This document shows positions 10,141 to 21,079 of a stretch of 64,000 nucleotides of DNA, piece after piece. Under the pieces are notes generated by a model. That model was given only the letters and a program-made list of their open reading frames with translations. It did not search any database and was not told the DNA's origin. Position 1 is the first letter of the stretch. Each line of letters begins with the position of its first letter. The stretch comes from Psococerastis gibbosa (taxonomy: Eukaryota > Arthropoda > Insecta > Psocodea > Psocidae), in the NCBI GenBank assembly GCA_963971405.1, contig OZ020484.1, positions 29,720,770-29,784,769 on the forward strand, given 5' to 3'. Both the position numbers and the translations under genes were made by a program.

Positions 10141-10700
10141 TTATTTATTATTTTTTCACTGACCCAAAATTGGGGGGGGGGCTCTCTCTCCCCATTGCCG
10201 CCCTCCCCTCCCCTATCCGTCCTTGGCTGGACTACCACTAAACAAACATGTTGGCGCGACCTTCGCGCGACCTCTCGTGAGAAATGAGATGCGCAGGCAG
10301 CCGGCAGCCATAAAACATAAAACGGCAAGAGGCACTTCAACTAACCAGTCTTGTCGGCGTAATGGGCCTCTCCGCCTGCGACGTGTGGGAGCCATCAAAG
10401 TAACCTTTCCTTACCAAGTCAGGGAAAATCTTAATATTGGTTATTGTAATGATAGGATTGGCAAAGAGGTTGCAGCTGGCGACGGTTATAACTGCTATTA
10501 ATAATTTTTATTGGCCTTTCATACTACTTGTCAAATGCACAGGACGGTATTGAAAATGGAAACTTATGGGATGAGGTTGGCAAAGGAAATGAGAGGAAGG
10601 ACGAGTTATTCAATGCGAAAACTGGTGAGGCTCGTTTATATTCTAATACTAACAGCGGTAATCGTAGTTGTAAGCAGGCCTGAGTTTACGTCTGGGCCCA
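10141..10700. other. Unassigned, locally GC-rich
   Basis: Contains a G tract at about 10168-10178 and a mixed-composition stretch with overlapping short frames (68-92 codons) on both strands. No protein family recognised. Confidence 0.4.
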
Positions 10701-10710
10701 AGGAAGAGGC

Positions 10711-10977
10711 CGTGGGCGTAGCCAGAGAGGTGAAGAGGGGGGGGGGGGACAAGTGCCCCTAAAGATTTGACGAGTTACACTAGATAAAATTAGGTTTTCT
10801 TTGTTGAATTACACAATATAAAAAAATTAAATTTAAACTAGTTATAATGAATAAGATTTTAATGTTTACATTTTAAAAAAATTCAAATAAACCAGCGAAA
10901 CACAATGTATTTAATCGAACTTTTGCACCTGTCCCCATCCACCTGTCACCTGATCCAATCCTAGCTACGTCCATGAC
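10711..10977. mobile_element. Poly-G element with GGGCGTAGCCAG-like inverted ends
   Basis: The left end reads CGTGGGCGTAGCCAGAGAGG followed by a G tract (10737-10748). The right end, on the complement, reads CATGGACGTAGCTAGGATTG. The two ends match imperfectly over about 20 bases. The GGCGTAGCCAG + poly-G arrangement is typical of non-autonomous transposon termini in many animal genomes. No target duplication could be resolved and the interior is AT-rich with no frame. Confidence 0.5.
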
Positions 10978-11218
10978 AGGGGCTATAGGAGCGCAGCATC
11001 TTCGATGCACAATAAAATTGAGGAAAAGTGGAAAAGGTATCGTATATTTCCCTTTGGCATGGTTATTAAATTGTTATCACACCTTTACATAATAGGGACT
11101 TAAATTCGAAAAATCTGCAGTCAGCAAGAGAGCAGCTTATAGTGCAAAAAGGCTGTACTTGTAATACTAACAAAAAACTAATAAATCCGAATCGGAATAT
11201 TATTATCACTGTTTATGA

Positions 11219-11612
11219 GGCGGGGATTCCACCGATCGGCTAGGGCTAAATACAAAAACGGTGACGTGGTAGCAGACATTCAAGACTTAGGCGGGGTTTC
11301 CACCAACCTCGCATTGCAGAATGCAAATGACATTGACGGAAATTTGAATTTTTCTTTTTATAGAAATCTATTAAAGTGTTTGTACTTAACATATACCATG
11401 ACGCCATTTTTTAATTTTAGTTTGTTTGTTTGTGATTTTACTGTATGACCATTGATCAATTTTAACTATGGAATAGAGGAAAGCAAACATTTCCGTCAAT
11501 GTCATTTGCATTCTGCACTGCGAGGTCGGTGGAAACCCCGCCTAAGTCTTGAATGTCTGCTACCACGTCACCGTTTTTGTATTTAGCCCTAGCCGGTCGG
11601 TGGATCCCCGCC
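11219..11612. mobile_element. Long-arm hairpin MITE, family A, copy 1 (TGA flanks)
   Basis: A 394-bp element bounded by TGA on both sides (11216-11218 and 11613-11615). The arms, about 125 bases (11219-11343 and 11489-11612), are nearly perfect inverted repeats beginning GGCGGGGATTCCACCG on the left and GGCGGGGATCCACCG on the right. The loop holds AT-rich sequence with (GTTT)n. The 3-bp flank and GGC-starting ends resemble PIF/Harbinger-type non-autonomous elements, whose usual target is TWA; this assignment is inferred. Copy 2 at 12607 lies in the opposite orientation, judged by the loop. Confidence 0.88.
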
Positions 11613-12015
11613 TGACACTGTTGCCCACGTCTGCGAGTGAACTGGCCCCAGGAACTTGCACCTCACATTTACCAAAGTTAAAGAAAACCCAAGCCTGAAG
11701 TGGCGTGGTCTGTAAAATATCACATTGGAAGACTTTCTGGCTTAATAATTCAGACTCCGTCAGGCAGACTACTGTCCTTAGAGGGCCTCAAGTTAATAAG
11801 CAGACTCATTTCTCCCGCCAGGCTGACAGGGTTGCTGAAAAGTGGAAATTCTGAAAGCAGGCGTTGGAAAACAGACTGAACATCTCCCTTACTAAGTCCG
11901 CTTTGATGGGACTGAACATTGGACTCAAAAGTTTAATAGGTACGCTGTACTTCTAATTGTTGTTAAAAGATAACACGCGATTCAAAAGAATTTATCGAAT
12001 TTTATATACTCCTTA

Positions 12016-12177
12016 GGCGAGTAATCCACATACGTCAATCGTCAATGAAAAATTGAAAAATGACGTAACAATGACGTAAATTGACGTGGTAGCAGAATTT
12101 TTAGTATGTCTTTAATGTCTGCTAAAACGTCATTTTTAAATTTTTCATTGACGATTGACGTATGTGGAATACCCGCC
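12016..12177. mobile_element. Short hairpin MITE, family B (TTA target duplication)
   Basis: A 162-bp palindromic element between TTA (12013-12015) and TTA (12178-12180). Arms begin GGCGAGTAATCCACATACGT and, on the complement, GGCGGGTATTCCACATACGT. The interior GACGTGGTAGCAGA is shared with family A, as is the GGCGGG...TTCCAC start, so A and B are related subfamilies. No coding capacity. The exact 3-bp duplication supports a DNA transposon. Confidence 0.88.
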
Positions 12178-12606
12178 TTAATACACGCTAAATAATTATT
12201 TTCCAACCAGAGCTCTATAGCATTTTTCGTTTCCGATTCATTGACCAAAGCCAACCACAATTGAAGTAATTGTGGAGTCCAATGATCCTCTAAATATAAC
12301 TCTGGAGTGTGATCCGGCCATGATTAATTTCAATCAGATCAGTTAGCCGCCCGCATGACACGTCATTCATTCTGATCCCTCCAATCAATGGGGGTACCGT
12401 ATCCCAAATCTTATCAGCTATATAGCATAATTCAACGAGCTGCCGGCCACAACGTATGTCAATAGTCAATATTTGACGTTATCTCAGATCAGGCAGATAC
12501 AATGAAATTGGTCTTGAGCCCAGTTTATAAAGCCCTGTACCACGATTTAGATGCGAACCAAAGCTTTTTTTCAAAGGGCAGCGATGCGAGTTGCAACCAG
12601 ATATAA

Positions 12607-12994
12607 GGCGCCCATTCCACCGACCGGCTAGGGCTATTTATAAAAACAGTGACGTGGTAGCAGACATTCAAGACTTAGGCGGGGTTTCCACCGACCTCGC
12701 ATTGCAGAATTGACGGAAATGTTTATTTTCCTCTATGCCATAGTTAAAATTGATCAATGATCATACAGTAAAATCACAAACAAACAAACAAACTAAAATT
12801 AAAAAATGGCGTCATGGGATATGTTAAGTACAAACATTTTAATAGATTTCTATAAAAAGAAAAATTCCAATTTCCGTCAATGTCATTTGCATTCTGCAAT
12901 GCGAGGTCGGTGGAAACGTCACCTAAGTCTTGAATGTCTGCTACCACGTCACCGTTTTTGTAAATAGCCCTAGCCGGTCGGTGGAATGGGCGCC
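12607..12994. mobile_element. Long-arm hairpin MITE, family A, copy 2 (inverted)
   Basis: A 388-bp element with ends GGCGCCCATTCCACCGACC on both strands and long near-perfect arms matching copy 1. The loop reads in reverse relative to copy 1 ((CAAA)n and GATCAATGATCATACAG). Flanks are TAA on the left and TTA on the right, so the target duplication is not perfect here. The outer six bases differ from copy 1 on both ends in the same way (GGCGCC against GGCGGG), which suggests a distinct subfamily or end conversion. The open frame 12774-13022 lies inside the element and is not a gene. Confidence 0.85.
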
Positions 12995-12999
12995 TTACA

Positions 13000-13515
13000 T
13001 CAAGCAACCTCCTTCGATTCAATTAGCGCATTTCAAACGTTGCCAAAGAATGAAGAGTAACCCCTAGCCCTTCAGACTCAGGGGATCATTTCAGGAATCC
13101 TAAACTTCTTCATTATTTTTTCTCTAATGTTTTCACATCAAATACTGCATATGTCACCAGTTCCAAAGATTATGAAGCCAGCCTACGTAGCAAAAAGTAA
13201 TGAAAACTACTGTGAATTAAACCTACATTTTCCGAGAAAAATGCTCGAAATTGAAAACACTGTCCCCCAAAGTATAGAAGCTTAGTGTCTGTCTAATCGT
13301 CGGTAATTTATAATTTGGCTTTTCTTTTCGATAAACGTAAGAAAACTGAGTCGCCGACAAACGGAAAATGTATTATTAATTTCAAAATATCAGCGTAATA
13401 ATCCACTAAACCAAACATACCAAAAAGTTTAAACTATTCTATTTTTTACAAGGTCCAACAACTATTTAACTAACTTAAATAAAGTTGCAACAGACGTCTC
13501 TTCAAAGTTTAGTGA
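13000..13515. other. Unassigned stretch, no gene seen
   Basis: AT-rich; no open frame of note, no RNA gene and no repeat partner recognised. Confidence 0.4.
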
Positions 13516-13519
13516 TTAT

Positions 13520-13865
13520 TGAAATTTTTGCAGTTCGAAGAATGCACTTAGGTACAGTACGTCCGCTATCCAGCAATATATTGTAGCCATCCCGGGGCTG
13601 GAGACCGTTATCAATATGGCTGCTAGTGTAGCCTGCACATGAGAAGTACGCAATTTGGCGGGGAAACCCAGTGATATGTGTAGCCTGCACAAGCTAAGTA
13701 CAGAGTTTTTGACCGGGTCCAGGTATCCGTTCTGCAATGCTGCTATGTGTAAGACTTCGATATTTTTTGCGTTGCGTCTTATCTCTGATAGTTGGCTTAT
13801 GGTTAACGGGTGCCTCGTAAGGCATATTATGGCTCCCGCCACTCCAGTTAATGTATTTCTATGAT
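13520..13865 (-). repeat. Dispersed repeat S, copy 2 (uninterrupted)
   Basis: The minus strand of this segment aligns with 2955-3035 joined to 3323-3550. It has the GGCGGGAGCCATAATATG start, a single GGTTAACGGG where copy 1 has the SINE, and ends after CTCCAGCCCCGGGAT. It therefore supplies the pre-insertion state of copy 1. Its minus-strand frame (13516-13842, 108 codons) shares wording with copy 1 but has no known domain. Confidence 0.75.
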
Positions 13866-13869
13866 TGTA

Positions 13870-14425
13870 GCTCTTAGAAAGCTTAGCTTAAGGATGCTTG
13901 TTCCATAACAACAAAAGTAAGATAGCCCATTTGGCCAAGTAAACAAGTCAGCATGCAGTGTAAATATCCGGTGGACAGCATGGAACACACCCATATAGTA
14001 TTAAGTTCCTTTTTTCCATACGGGGAAATATCAACACTTTCGCAAAACAAACTTTGTCCAACGCCAACTGTCCAAACACAAAAGCAATGGAAACCGTTTA
14101 AGTCTGCAATTAAAGTGAAACCAGAAGCCAGACAGTTTGCTAGGGATTGGAAGTTATCTGAGGGTGGGGCGGCAGTAATGCGGCTTCATAGTGCTGCCTG
14201 GTAATGGTAACCGACACCGCAAAATACGATAAACCCATAACATTCCTCCTGGTATTATTCACACTAAATCGAGTTATAAAAAATACCAGATTACTCGTGT
14301 ACAGCAGATTAATACTGGCTTTGAGCATGATACTAAGATTATGGCTTCGTTAATAAATGCCAATGAAGGTGTCAATATCGACATGTATACATTGTAAAAT
14401 AATTTTATTTGTCTCTCAACTCGGG
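13870..14425. other. Unassigned stretch, no gene seen
   Basis: Short frames of 62-83 codons only. No repeat partner recognised. Confidence 0.4.
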
Positions 14426-14429
14426 GAGT

Positions 14430-14850
14430 AGTGACAGTACATGACAGTTGTAACAGTAAAACATAAAATATGCTAGATAAGGTATTGTAGCTTATAGGTT
14501 AATAATAATACAATATTTTTTGCATGAAAAACAACTGTAAATAATATAAATCCCCCCCCCCCTATCCTTTTTTTTCTCTCTTCCTCTCTTGTTTCTTCTC
14601 TATTTAATTTTAAGCATCTATCAATAATTAATACAATATTTTTGTTTTTTAAGGTTAGCATGAAAAGAAGACTTTATAGTCTTATTGTTCGCCTTTTGTT
14701 TTGTTTTTTTGCAATAGTCGTTTTCAATTCAATAAATAAATAAATAAATAAATGTTGGTGTTTTTCACTGCGGATTACAGGAGCCAAAACGTCGGTAGAC
14801 ATGGGTGACAAGAAAATGACGTCACATTGACGTCACTACCAATACAACTG
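14430..14850 (+). repeat. Dispersed repeat T, copy 1 (expanded)
   Basis: Shares CAGTTGTAACA, ATATGCTAGATA, TAGCTTATAGGTTAA, TTTTTTGCATGA and the later GACATGGGT...AATGACGTCACAT with 53458-53660, same orientation. Copy 1 is about 200 bases longer in the middle, where it holds a C tract (14550-14562), a pyrimidine-rich run and an (AAAT)n run just before the shared end. The extra DNA may be an insertion or simple-sequence expansion. Confidence 0.6.
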
Positions 14851-15590
14851 CTAGTTATTCCTAGGGCCTAGACCCGTCACCCGTGCTCTCCCACAGTCGA
14901 TTAGACATTACTTAAGAAATTAACCAGAAGTCAAGAATCGGAAAGCTAATGTGAAGTAAATCTAGACGAAATACGAGTAAATATAGTAACAATTCTGGGG
15001 AGAGATGCGTGAGAAGAGCTAACCGTGTGGCAACGTGTTGACAAATTCCGGAGGGGACCCGATCAAACAAAGCTAATGTTGGTCAAACAAATCCCTCCTA
15101 GACGACATGTACCAGTGTCGTGGCCTATGGGAGAAACATGTCCAATGTCAGCGACAACATCTGTCTAAAATGAACAATAAACAAACCGGCTGATCTCAGA
15201 CAGTACAGGCGCATTGCGCGTATGCATACAGTTAACAGACATGAGAAAAGGGTTGGTTTCGTGTATGCTTCTCAGAAAACCATAGGTGTACTCCCTATCA
15301 TCTGGTAATGTGGGAAAGGTCGGTTCAATTAGAACTGTAAAGTAAATAAACAAACAAGAAATAACTGAAATTTTACTTACTCAGTAACTTTATGTTTCTA
15401 ATTCATAAGTACAAAGTACCCAATAGTTTTCCGACTTTACCCCAAGATAGTGAGGCCTGATATTGTTAAATGAGTGAATGCATTTTGTTCATTTTAAGAG
15501 CCTTCGGTTAGTACTGAACATGCTGTAATTATGCTCAATGTTTTTCTCTCGATTCCCATAAAATTGTATAGGAAATCTATTCCAATTCAG
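14851..15590. other. Unassigned stretch, no gene seen
   Basis: No coding frame above 62 codons and no RNA gene; repeat partner not recognised. Confidence 0.4.
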
Positions 15591-15593
15591 AGA

Positions 15594-15734
15594 TAGCTGA
15601 GGGAAGAAGACGAGGATAACAGGGTAACAGTAGCAAAAGTCCGTCAAGACCTCAGAATTGTAGGAATAACTGCAGCCGAAGCACAGAACCGCGAGGGATG
15701 GAAAAGAACCTGCCGTATCGCTGACCCCACCTAG
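15594..15734 (+). pseudogene. LINE C-terminal remnant with native stop codon
   Basis: The plus-strand frame ends KVRQDLRIVGITAAEA, then QNREGWKRTCRIADPT and a TAG stop at 15732-15734. This is the typical terminus of one LINE lineage's reverse-transcriptase protein (a DLR...G...A.DR..WR...R.ADP pattern). Upstream of about 15594 the frame loses similarity, so this is a 5'-truncated or decayed copy. The stop falls where the family protein normally ends, so this is the real C-terminus. The 3' tail feature lies downstream. Confidence 0.75.
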
Positions 15735-16055
15735 GGTCCAAAGCGAGGAAAAGGTAGAAACAAAAGTAAAAATAAGTAAAGAGAAAGAAAGTACAAGAAA
15801 TGGTCTCTTCTCATTGACCTTTAAAAGTAGTTCTCCCTTGTTTAAGTTACCATTTTAAATGTTTTAAAATTATTGTTTACCATGTACTATACTAAGTACT
15901 ATATACTCGTATACAAACCCTCTCGGGTGGCTATTTCCAATTTATTATATTTTATATTTTTACGCGCAATTAATTATTTGCAATTGTGACACGGTCGATC
16001 CGGCTCTGGTTGGTCGGGGACTCTATAATATTTGTATTGTATTGTATTGTGAGTA
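15735..16055 (+). repeat. Probable LINE 3' UTR ending in (TGTAT)n
   Basis: Downstream of the LINE stop, the sequence runs through AT-rich DNA to GACACGGTCGATCCGGCTCTGG (shortened) and then to TTGTATTGTATTGTATTG at 16032-16049. LINE lineages such as CR1/L2 end in short tandem repeats, not poly-A. Continuity with the coding remnant is inferred from order and orientation only. Confidence 0.4.
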
Positions 16056-16984
16056 TCTTGACAATTAGTTTATTTTTTATCTTGCATAACTTTTGCTTTT
16101 ACTGTTTTCTTACACTTGACGACGGCGTGAGCCAAAACCGGTTGTATTTATATAATTGTATGACGTACAACTTTTACTACATTATTTCTTATTCACAATT
16201 ATTCTTTGATTATGTAATATTTACAATTCACATTTCTTGCCGAATTTGTTATCAAAATAATATTTTATTTAAATATGCAACAATTTGAAACCGGAAGTAA
16301 TATATTTTTAGCTCCGTGAGTTCGGAACATAAAACAACATGTCCGTAAGCAAATGCCTCTAGTAAATTGAGGGTGAACACACAGAAAGCAGAGGTGCGTG
16401 TATGTTGACAGGCCTAGAGGCAGGAGTGCGTTTAGAAATCCAAAATTTTAAATATTGATCCTGGCTGCGGTCCAATGCTTGCCACGGATAGAAACAGGCC
16501 CCGGTTGCGTAACGTGGAAATTTAGAGCAGCACTAAAATGCCCAAGGCAAAATACGAGCTAACAGCCTTTCACAGTCCAATTTCTTTAAACTACAACTCA
16601 CAGTTAAATTAATTAAATCCAGTGTGTGGCTCGCAGTTGCGGCTGGTAGAAGACTGCCATTTCTTTTCAAATGTTAAGCTAAACATATAAGGCATTAATA
16701 ATAATTGTCCTAAATATGACCATGCCCTAACACTGCGCTGGTATTCTAGTTTTAGCTATACATCATTCAATCGTCGATTTGGCGGAAATGCTTTAAATGT
16801 CTTATCAATAAATATCAATTGAAAATACATTGTGTTAACGTAACAACAACGACATGACAAATAGACTTCAATGGCGACTCCCATCAACCGCCCGACAATG
16901 AAATCCGGCAAGACCCACTGCCCCGTTTGGCCCTTCCCCAAAGAACTTAAAAATTTTAATTCTCAGACTAATTTTATTGTCAGA
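16056..16984. other. Unassigned stretch, no gene seen
   Basis: AT-rich, one 100-codon frame (15986-16288) overlapping the LINE tail and low in complexity. No RNA gene or repeat partner seen. Confidence 0.4.
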
Positions 16985-17425
16985 TGGTCGGGGACAGATG
17001 GATAGTTGCTGCCATCTTGCAGAACACCTACGCTGGATACATTTTAGGACGGCTCCAACCTAGTGTAGGGTTTCCTAATAAGATAACGGAATCCAACGGA
17101 TACTGGAGTCCTTTCTATGCTCCACTGGGATATTCGAGGGCATCAAAAATATTTTTTGAATCCTGGGGTCATCTGCTGCCACGTCTCCTATGACCACCAA
17201 TTGAAGAAGAGTACCAGCAGCCTGATCATGGCGATTATAATACCAGTATTTATTTAACCCCCAGGTATTAAAAATGTAAACAAACAAATTTTGAATAGCA
17301 CTTTCCACTATAAAATTATCTTGTTTACATTTTTAATACCAGGGGATTAAATAAATACCGGTATTATAATTGCCATGATCAGGCTGTAGGAGGATTCAAA
17401 CAATATTTTTGGCACGCTCAGAGCA
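16985..17425 (+). repeat. Dispersed repeat F, copy 1, carrying a hairpin insertion
   Basis: Segments 16985-17217 and 17387-17425 align with 59520-59745. Landmarks are GGGACAGATG, TTTTTTGAATCCTGGG/TTTCTTGAATCTTGGG, TGCCACGTCTCCTRTGACCA and the final ATATTTKTGGCRCGCTC. The hairpin element at 17218-17386 separates the last two landmarks here and is absent from the 59-kb copy. The short shared frame ending ESW..LxPRLL is not a recognised protein. Confidence 0.7.
17218..17386. mobile_element. Hairpin element E inserted in repeat F
   Basis: A 169-bp palindromic element. The left arm begins CAGCCTGATCATGGC and runs to TGTAAACAAA at 17285; the right arm starts TTGTTTACATTTTTAATACC at 17321 and ends CATGATCAGGCTG. 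Arms of 66-68 bases match with a few differences. The homologue at 59.7 kb lacks it, reading straight from GTACCAG to the AGGATTAAAG-like sequence. No clear target duplication remains. The core AGGTATTAAAAATGTAAACA is related to the small hairpin at 33061-33153. Confidence 0.8.
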
Positions 17426-20400
17426 GAAGCACCACGGTTAGCTCCCGCCAAGGATATTTTTTCAATTTCTGATGCCACCAGCCACGTCTTCTATCAACCA
17501 ATCACAGCCCGCCTTGCAGCCACGACAGGATTTGTTGTTATTTGTATGTGTCCAAAGCGTGGTCGAAGAAGACGTGGCACGTGGTTCCAGAAATTTAAAA
17601 AAATTCCTAGGTGGGAGTGAAAGTCCCATGTCTCCTATACAGAACTTTAGATACAATAAATAAGGCTTGAAATCGCGGGGGAACAGACTTGCTTTGACTG
17701 GCGGCAAATTCGGCTTTGTTGTTGCCAAACAAATTTGGCAGCGTTGCAAAAGTTGCTGTAGGTTGCTGCTGATTGAGCTGAGTCATATCAGACACATGAC
17801 ATGAGGTCTATTTATGAAATAGCCCATTTATTTTCGTTTAATAACCTTCTATTCCAGGAGTAGCTACATTACTTTGCACCTTGCCAAGTTTGAAGCTTCC
17901 AAAAATCAAAAATAGGCCTACGCATCAGACATTTTTTTCCACGTTTAAAGATAAAAACTATATGTAATATGGATGCATGTATGCAAATAAGTCGAATTAA
18001 AATTTTTATTTCAACAATGCAAATTTAAATAGCACACTGTGCCGTACTGTCCATTGGACGGAAGCGGGGGTTTCATCTATGAACAGTAGAAAAATATTTT
18101 GGCTGCTTCTTCCTGTTTTAAAAATTGTATAAACATGTGACCAAATATATTTCCTTTTAAATGAGATGACCATTGGACTATATATAGAAAGAAACAACAA
18201 AGCCGATTTTTTTGATAGGATCATAGCAAAATATAAATTTTCCCGCGTAGGGCGTTGGTGGAAGGCATCGTTTTTAGGCCCTACTTTTCATTACAAGGAG
18301 TTTTCCTGAGGAAACTTTGCAACTAAGGAAAATATTAGCAAAGACCGATACGAGGATGTTATATGATTGGCTCTCCATTTTGAAACATTTCCAGATAGTT
18401 AATAGTGATTAATGCGTTAATAACCATTCCGTCCGTTAGGTTACTTGGCAGATATACATATATCGTAATGGAAGTCACTATGGAAACGTTCCATAGGACT
18501 ATCTGCCAACATATTTCAACTCAATCTCATGAACGTCACTTCCTTCATGAACATTAATTCCCACCTTAAGCAGTTAGTAAGCAATGCTTTCAGAATTTTT
18601 TGGGAAGACAATATAAGCAGAGCCACCTCACACCGTGTAGAATCAATAACGTTACTCTTATCTTTGATCTATAATCAAATCGCAATTAGGATACAATACA
18701 CAAATTGTATGACCTATACCCGATTCATTTACAAACAATAGAACCAAATTAATATTCTCTATAGGTCCATTAAAAAATAACAACTTGGGCTCAACAGCTT
18801 GGGGCGACGGAAACTTTAAAACCATTACTAAAGGATTTACAGCAAGAAATACGACGTCTTTTCCTTCGAGAAGCTGGGGGAGGAAAAATAATATCATAAC
18901 TATATGGAAAATATAATCTTTACCCCTCGTCCCCCCAGCAATAAAACCGTCCAAAGACAGCCCTCCTTGTCCGGAATGCCAGCAAATCGCTGACATTGTC
19001 ATTTGTCTGTGGGGGAGGGGGGGGTGAGAAAGTATGTCACCCCATAGGCCCTAATGCAGTGGACAATTGTGAGGAGGGGGCGCATTAAGACGTCAGCATT
19101 AACAAGGGGTGACGGTGGGGTGTGCATTTGTCACAACTTCCGCATGACTTCATTTCCCCATCTTTGGAATATTCTTCATCCCCCGTTTCCCCGTTATTGA
19201 AGCGATTTTCTCTACCATTGATTTTCATATAAACCAGTATCTGAAAATTGTATTTGTATATTCACTTGGAATATGACTCTTCTCTGAGACTTTCTTTATG
19301 TCGTATGTATGTATATGCACCTCTACGCATACTAGTTAGTCGCGACTTAAATCAATTTCAGGACTATTACATACCCAATTGGGGGAGGTAATAGTAATGG
19401 CTTTTCGTAGTGCATTGTTAGAGTTGTTTTAGCGGCACCTTACCAACCTACGCTTTCAGCGTCTTCGGGTGACTGGCCATTGGCCAAGCATCCTCAGGTT
19501 TTCCCTCAATTATTTCATTTCCACTTTACTTCCTTTTGGTGTTGCTTCACCGTACTAGCAGCCGTTCCCTAACTCATTCCACCATGGGGGTTGTTCACTA
19601 ACCCATACCCAAGGCAGTGAGGCACAAGCATAACATAATCATCTCCGTCGCATATATAGCAGAGCAGTAGGTACACAGTGTACAAAGAATATTGCTGGTT
19701 TGTTGAAGGCGGGAAAGAGGGTAAGGTAGCAGTGAAATGCAGTATAAGTTTGTCCTTTTTTAATTTCAATATGGTAGCAATGTAGCGGTCTGAATTATGA
19801 ATTTGTCTAATACAAAGAAGCTGTTTACGTTAGAATTTGACAACCTGATTTTATATTTATTATTTTACCAATAAATAATAATTTACTATGAATCCTGCGG
19901 AAATGCAGAATTGACACTAATGAACAGAAAGTAAAAAAAAAACAATCCCCAGGCAAATGACTAACAAATTTGCATTTGTCATTTGTCCAGGAGCAGGGAG
20001 ATACGACACCCAGATCCGCTATCGATGCGAAGAGTAATCACCTACACATCTCACCAGACAAAGACACCATTCACGGGGCAATCGTCTCCTGAAAAACGTT
20101 AGATCGTTAGCTCTCGATAGAAAACCTTCTCTCTTTTCATTCCCTAATAATCTAGATCGATGACTGCATTTAATTATTTTACCAAATTAAACTTTGGACC
20201 CTTCAATTTCCGTCTTCGAGTTCTAGCCAAGTTGATTTGATTTGAACGGCATCCCTCCACCAATCTTCATATCACCCTTCAACGAGGCAACGGTTTTTCT
20301 GGTCATTAGTAAATGTCTCCAACTTAGCCAATCACTGGCAACCGCAATTTTTTTTAGGAGTTTCAGTTGTCCCCAACTTGCGAGGTACAATGCAGTCAAT

Positions 20401-20435
20401 CATGTTGTTGCCTCTTATTTCTATTCTAGTGTTGA
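17426..20435. other. Unassigned three-kilobase stretch
   Basis: No recognisable gene. The longest frame is 114 codons, minus strand, 18658-19002, rich in hydrophobic residues but without a family match. A G tract sits at about 19010-19023 in a G-rich patch (to 19130). No repeat partner was found for the remainder. Confidence 0.35.
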
Positions 20436-20445
20436 ATGGTCCGGT

Positions 20446-20550
20446 CCGCTGATTTTTTCAGTTCGGTCTGACATAAAATCCAGACCAAATCCAGTCCACT
20501 AATTTTTTTTCAGTTCGGTCCGACTTAAAGTCCGGACCGAATCCAGACCG
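20446..20550. repeat. Two-unit tandem repeat of about 50 bp with internal palindrome
   Basis: CCGCTGATTTTTTCAGTTCGG at 20446 (shortened to the shared part CAGTTCGGTC) and CCACTAATTTTTTTTCAGTTC at 20496 begin two similar units. Both contain GGTCYGAC...AAATCC/AAGTCC and end in AGACC. The second unit also folds back on itself (TTCGGTCC...GGACCGAA). No gene in either unit. Confidence 0.65.
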
Positions 20551-21004
20551 TTGCGTTGGTGGTCCCGAATGTCATTTAGTGTCTGTCGGCAAACTTTAGT
20601 AGTTTATTTCTGCGGTCTTACTTAAATAATAGGTATGATACGACAGCGACAGGAGTACGAAATGTAATGAGGCATTGCCACTACCCACGCTATGACAACC
20701 TCTATGAGCTAAATCGATTTGTAAGTGTTAAAATTTATACGGAATATGATTTTAAGCAAATATTTACCTTTGGTGCAGGGAAATACCAGGTGAAAAAGAA
20801 GAAATTATCAAAATACATTATCCTGGCCTGGCCTGTTAACGGCGTAGCTTAATACTTGTATTAAGCACTATTTCGTACGCTATAATTATTACGGACAGAC
20901 TGTAGTAGAGTAAGCTTTTGGGAAATAATAAACCAGCCGGTTTAATGACAACTTTCCTTGGGTTAGGGTTGTTATCCCACTGTTGGAGGAAAGAATAAAA
21001 CATT
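20551..21004. other. Unassigned stretch
   Basis: AT-rich, a 61-codon frame at 20667-20852 without a recognisable domain. No repeat partner seen. Confidence 0.4.
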
Positions 21005-21076
21005 GCCTCTTGTAGGGGTCGAAGCCACGACCTCTGGTTTAGAAGACCAGCGCGCTTTCCTCTGTGCCAAAGAGGC
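21005..21076 (-). tRNA. tRNA-Arg (UCU anticodon), possibly a pseudogene
   Basis: The minus strand folds as a 72-base cloverleaf. The acceptor stem GCCTCTT/AAGAGGC is perfect over 7 pairs. The D arm GCAC/GCGC has one mismatch. The anticodon stem CTGGT/ACCAG is perfect, with loop CTTCTAA giving anticodon TCT. The variable loop is AGGTC. The T arm GTGGC-TTCGACC-CCTAC has one wobble and one mismatch. The A box TGGCACAGAGG and the B-box core TTCGACC are present. A T run (TTTT) follows four bases after the 3' end on the transcribed strand and could terminate pol III. The mismatches leave open a recent pseudogene or SINE head, but no second copy was seen in the window. Confidence 0.72.
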
Positions 21077-21079
21077 CAT

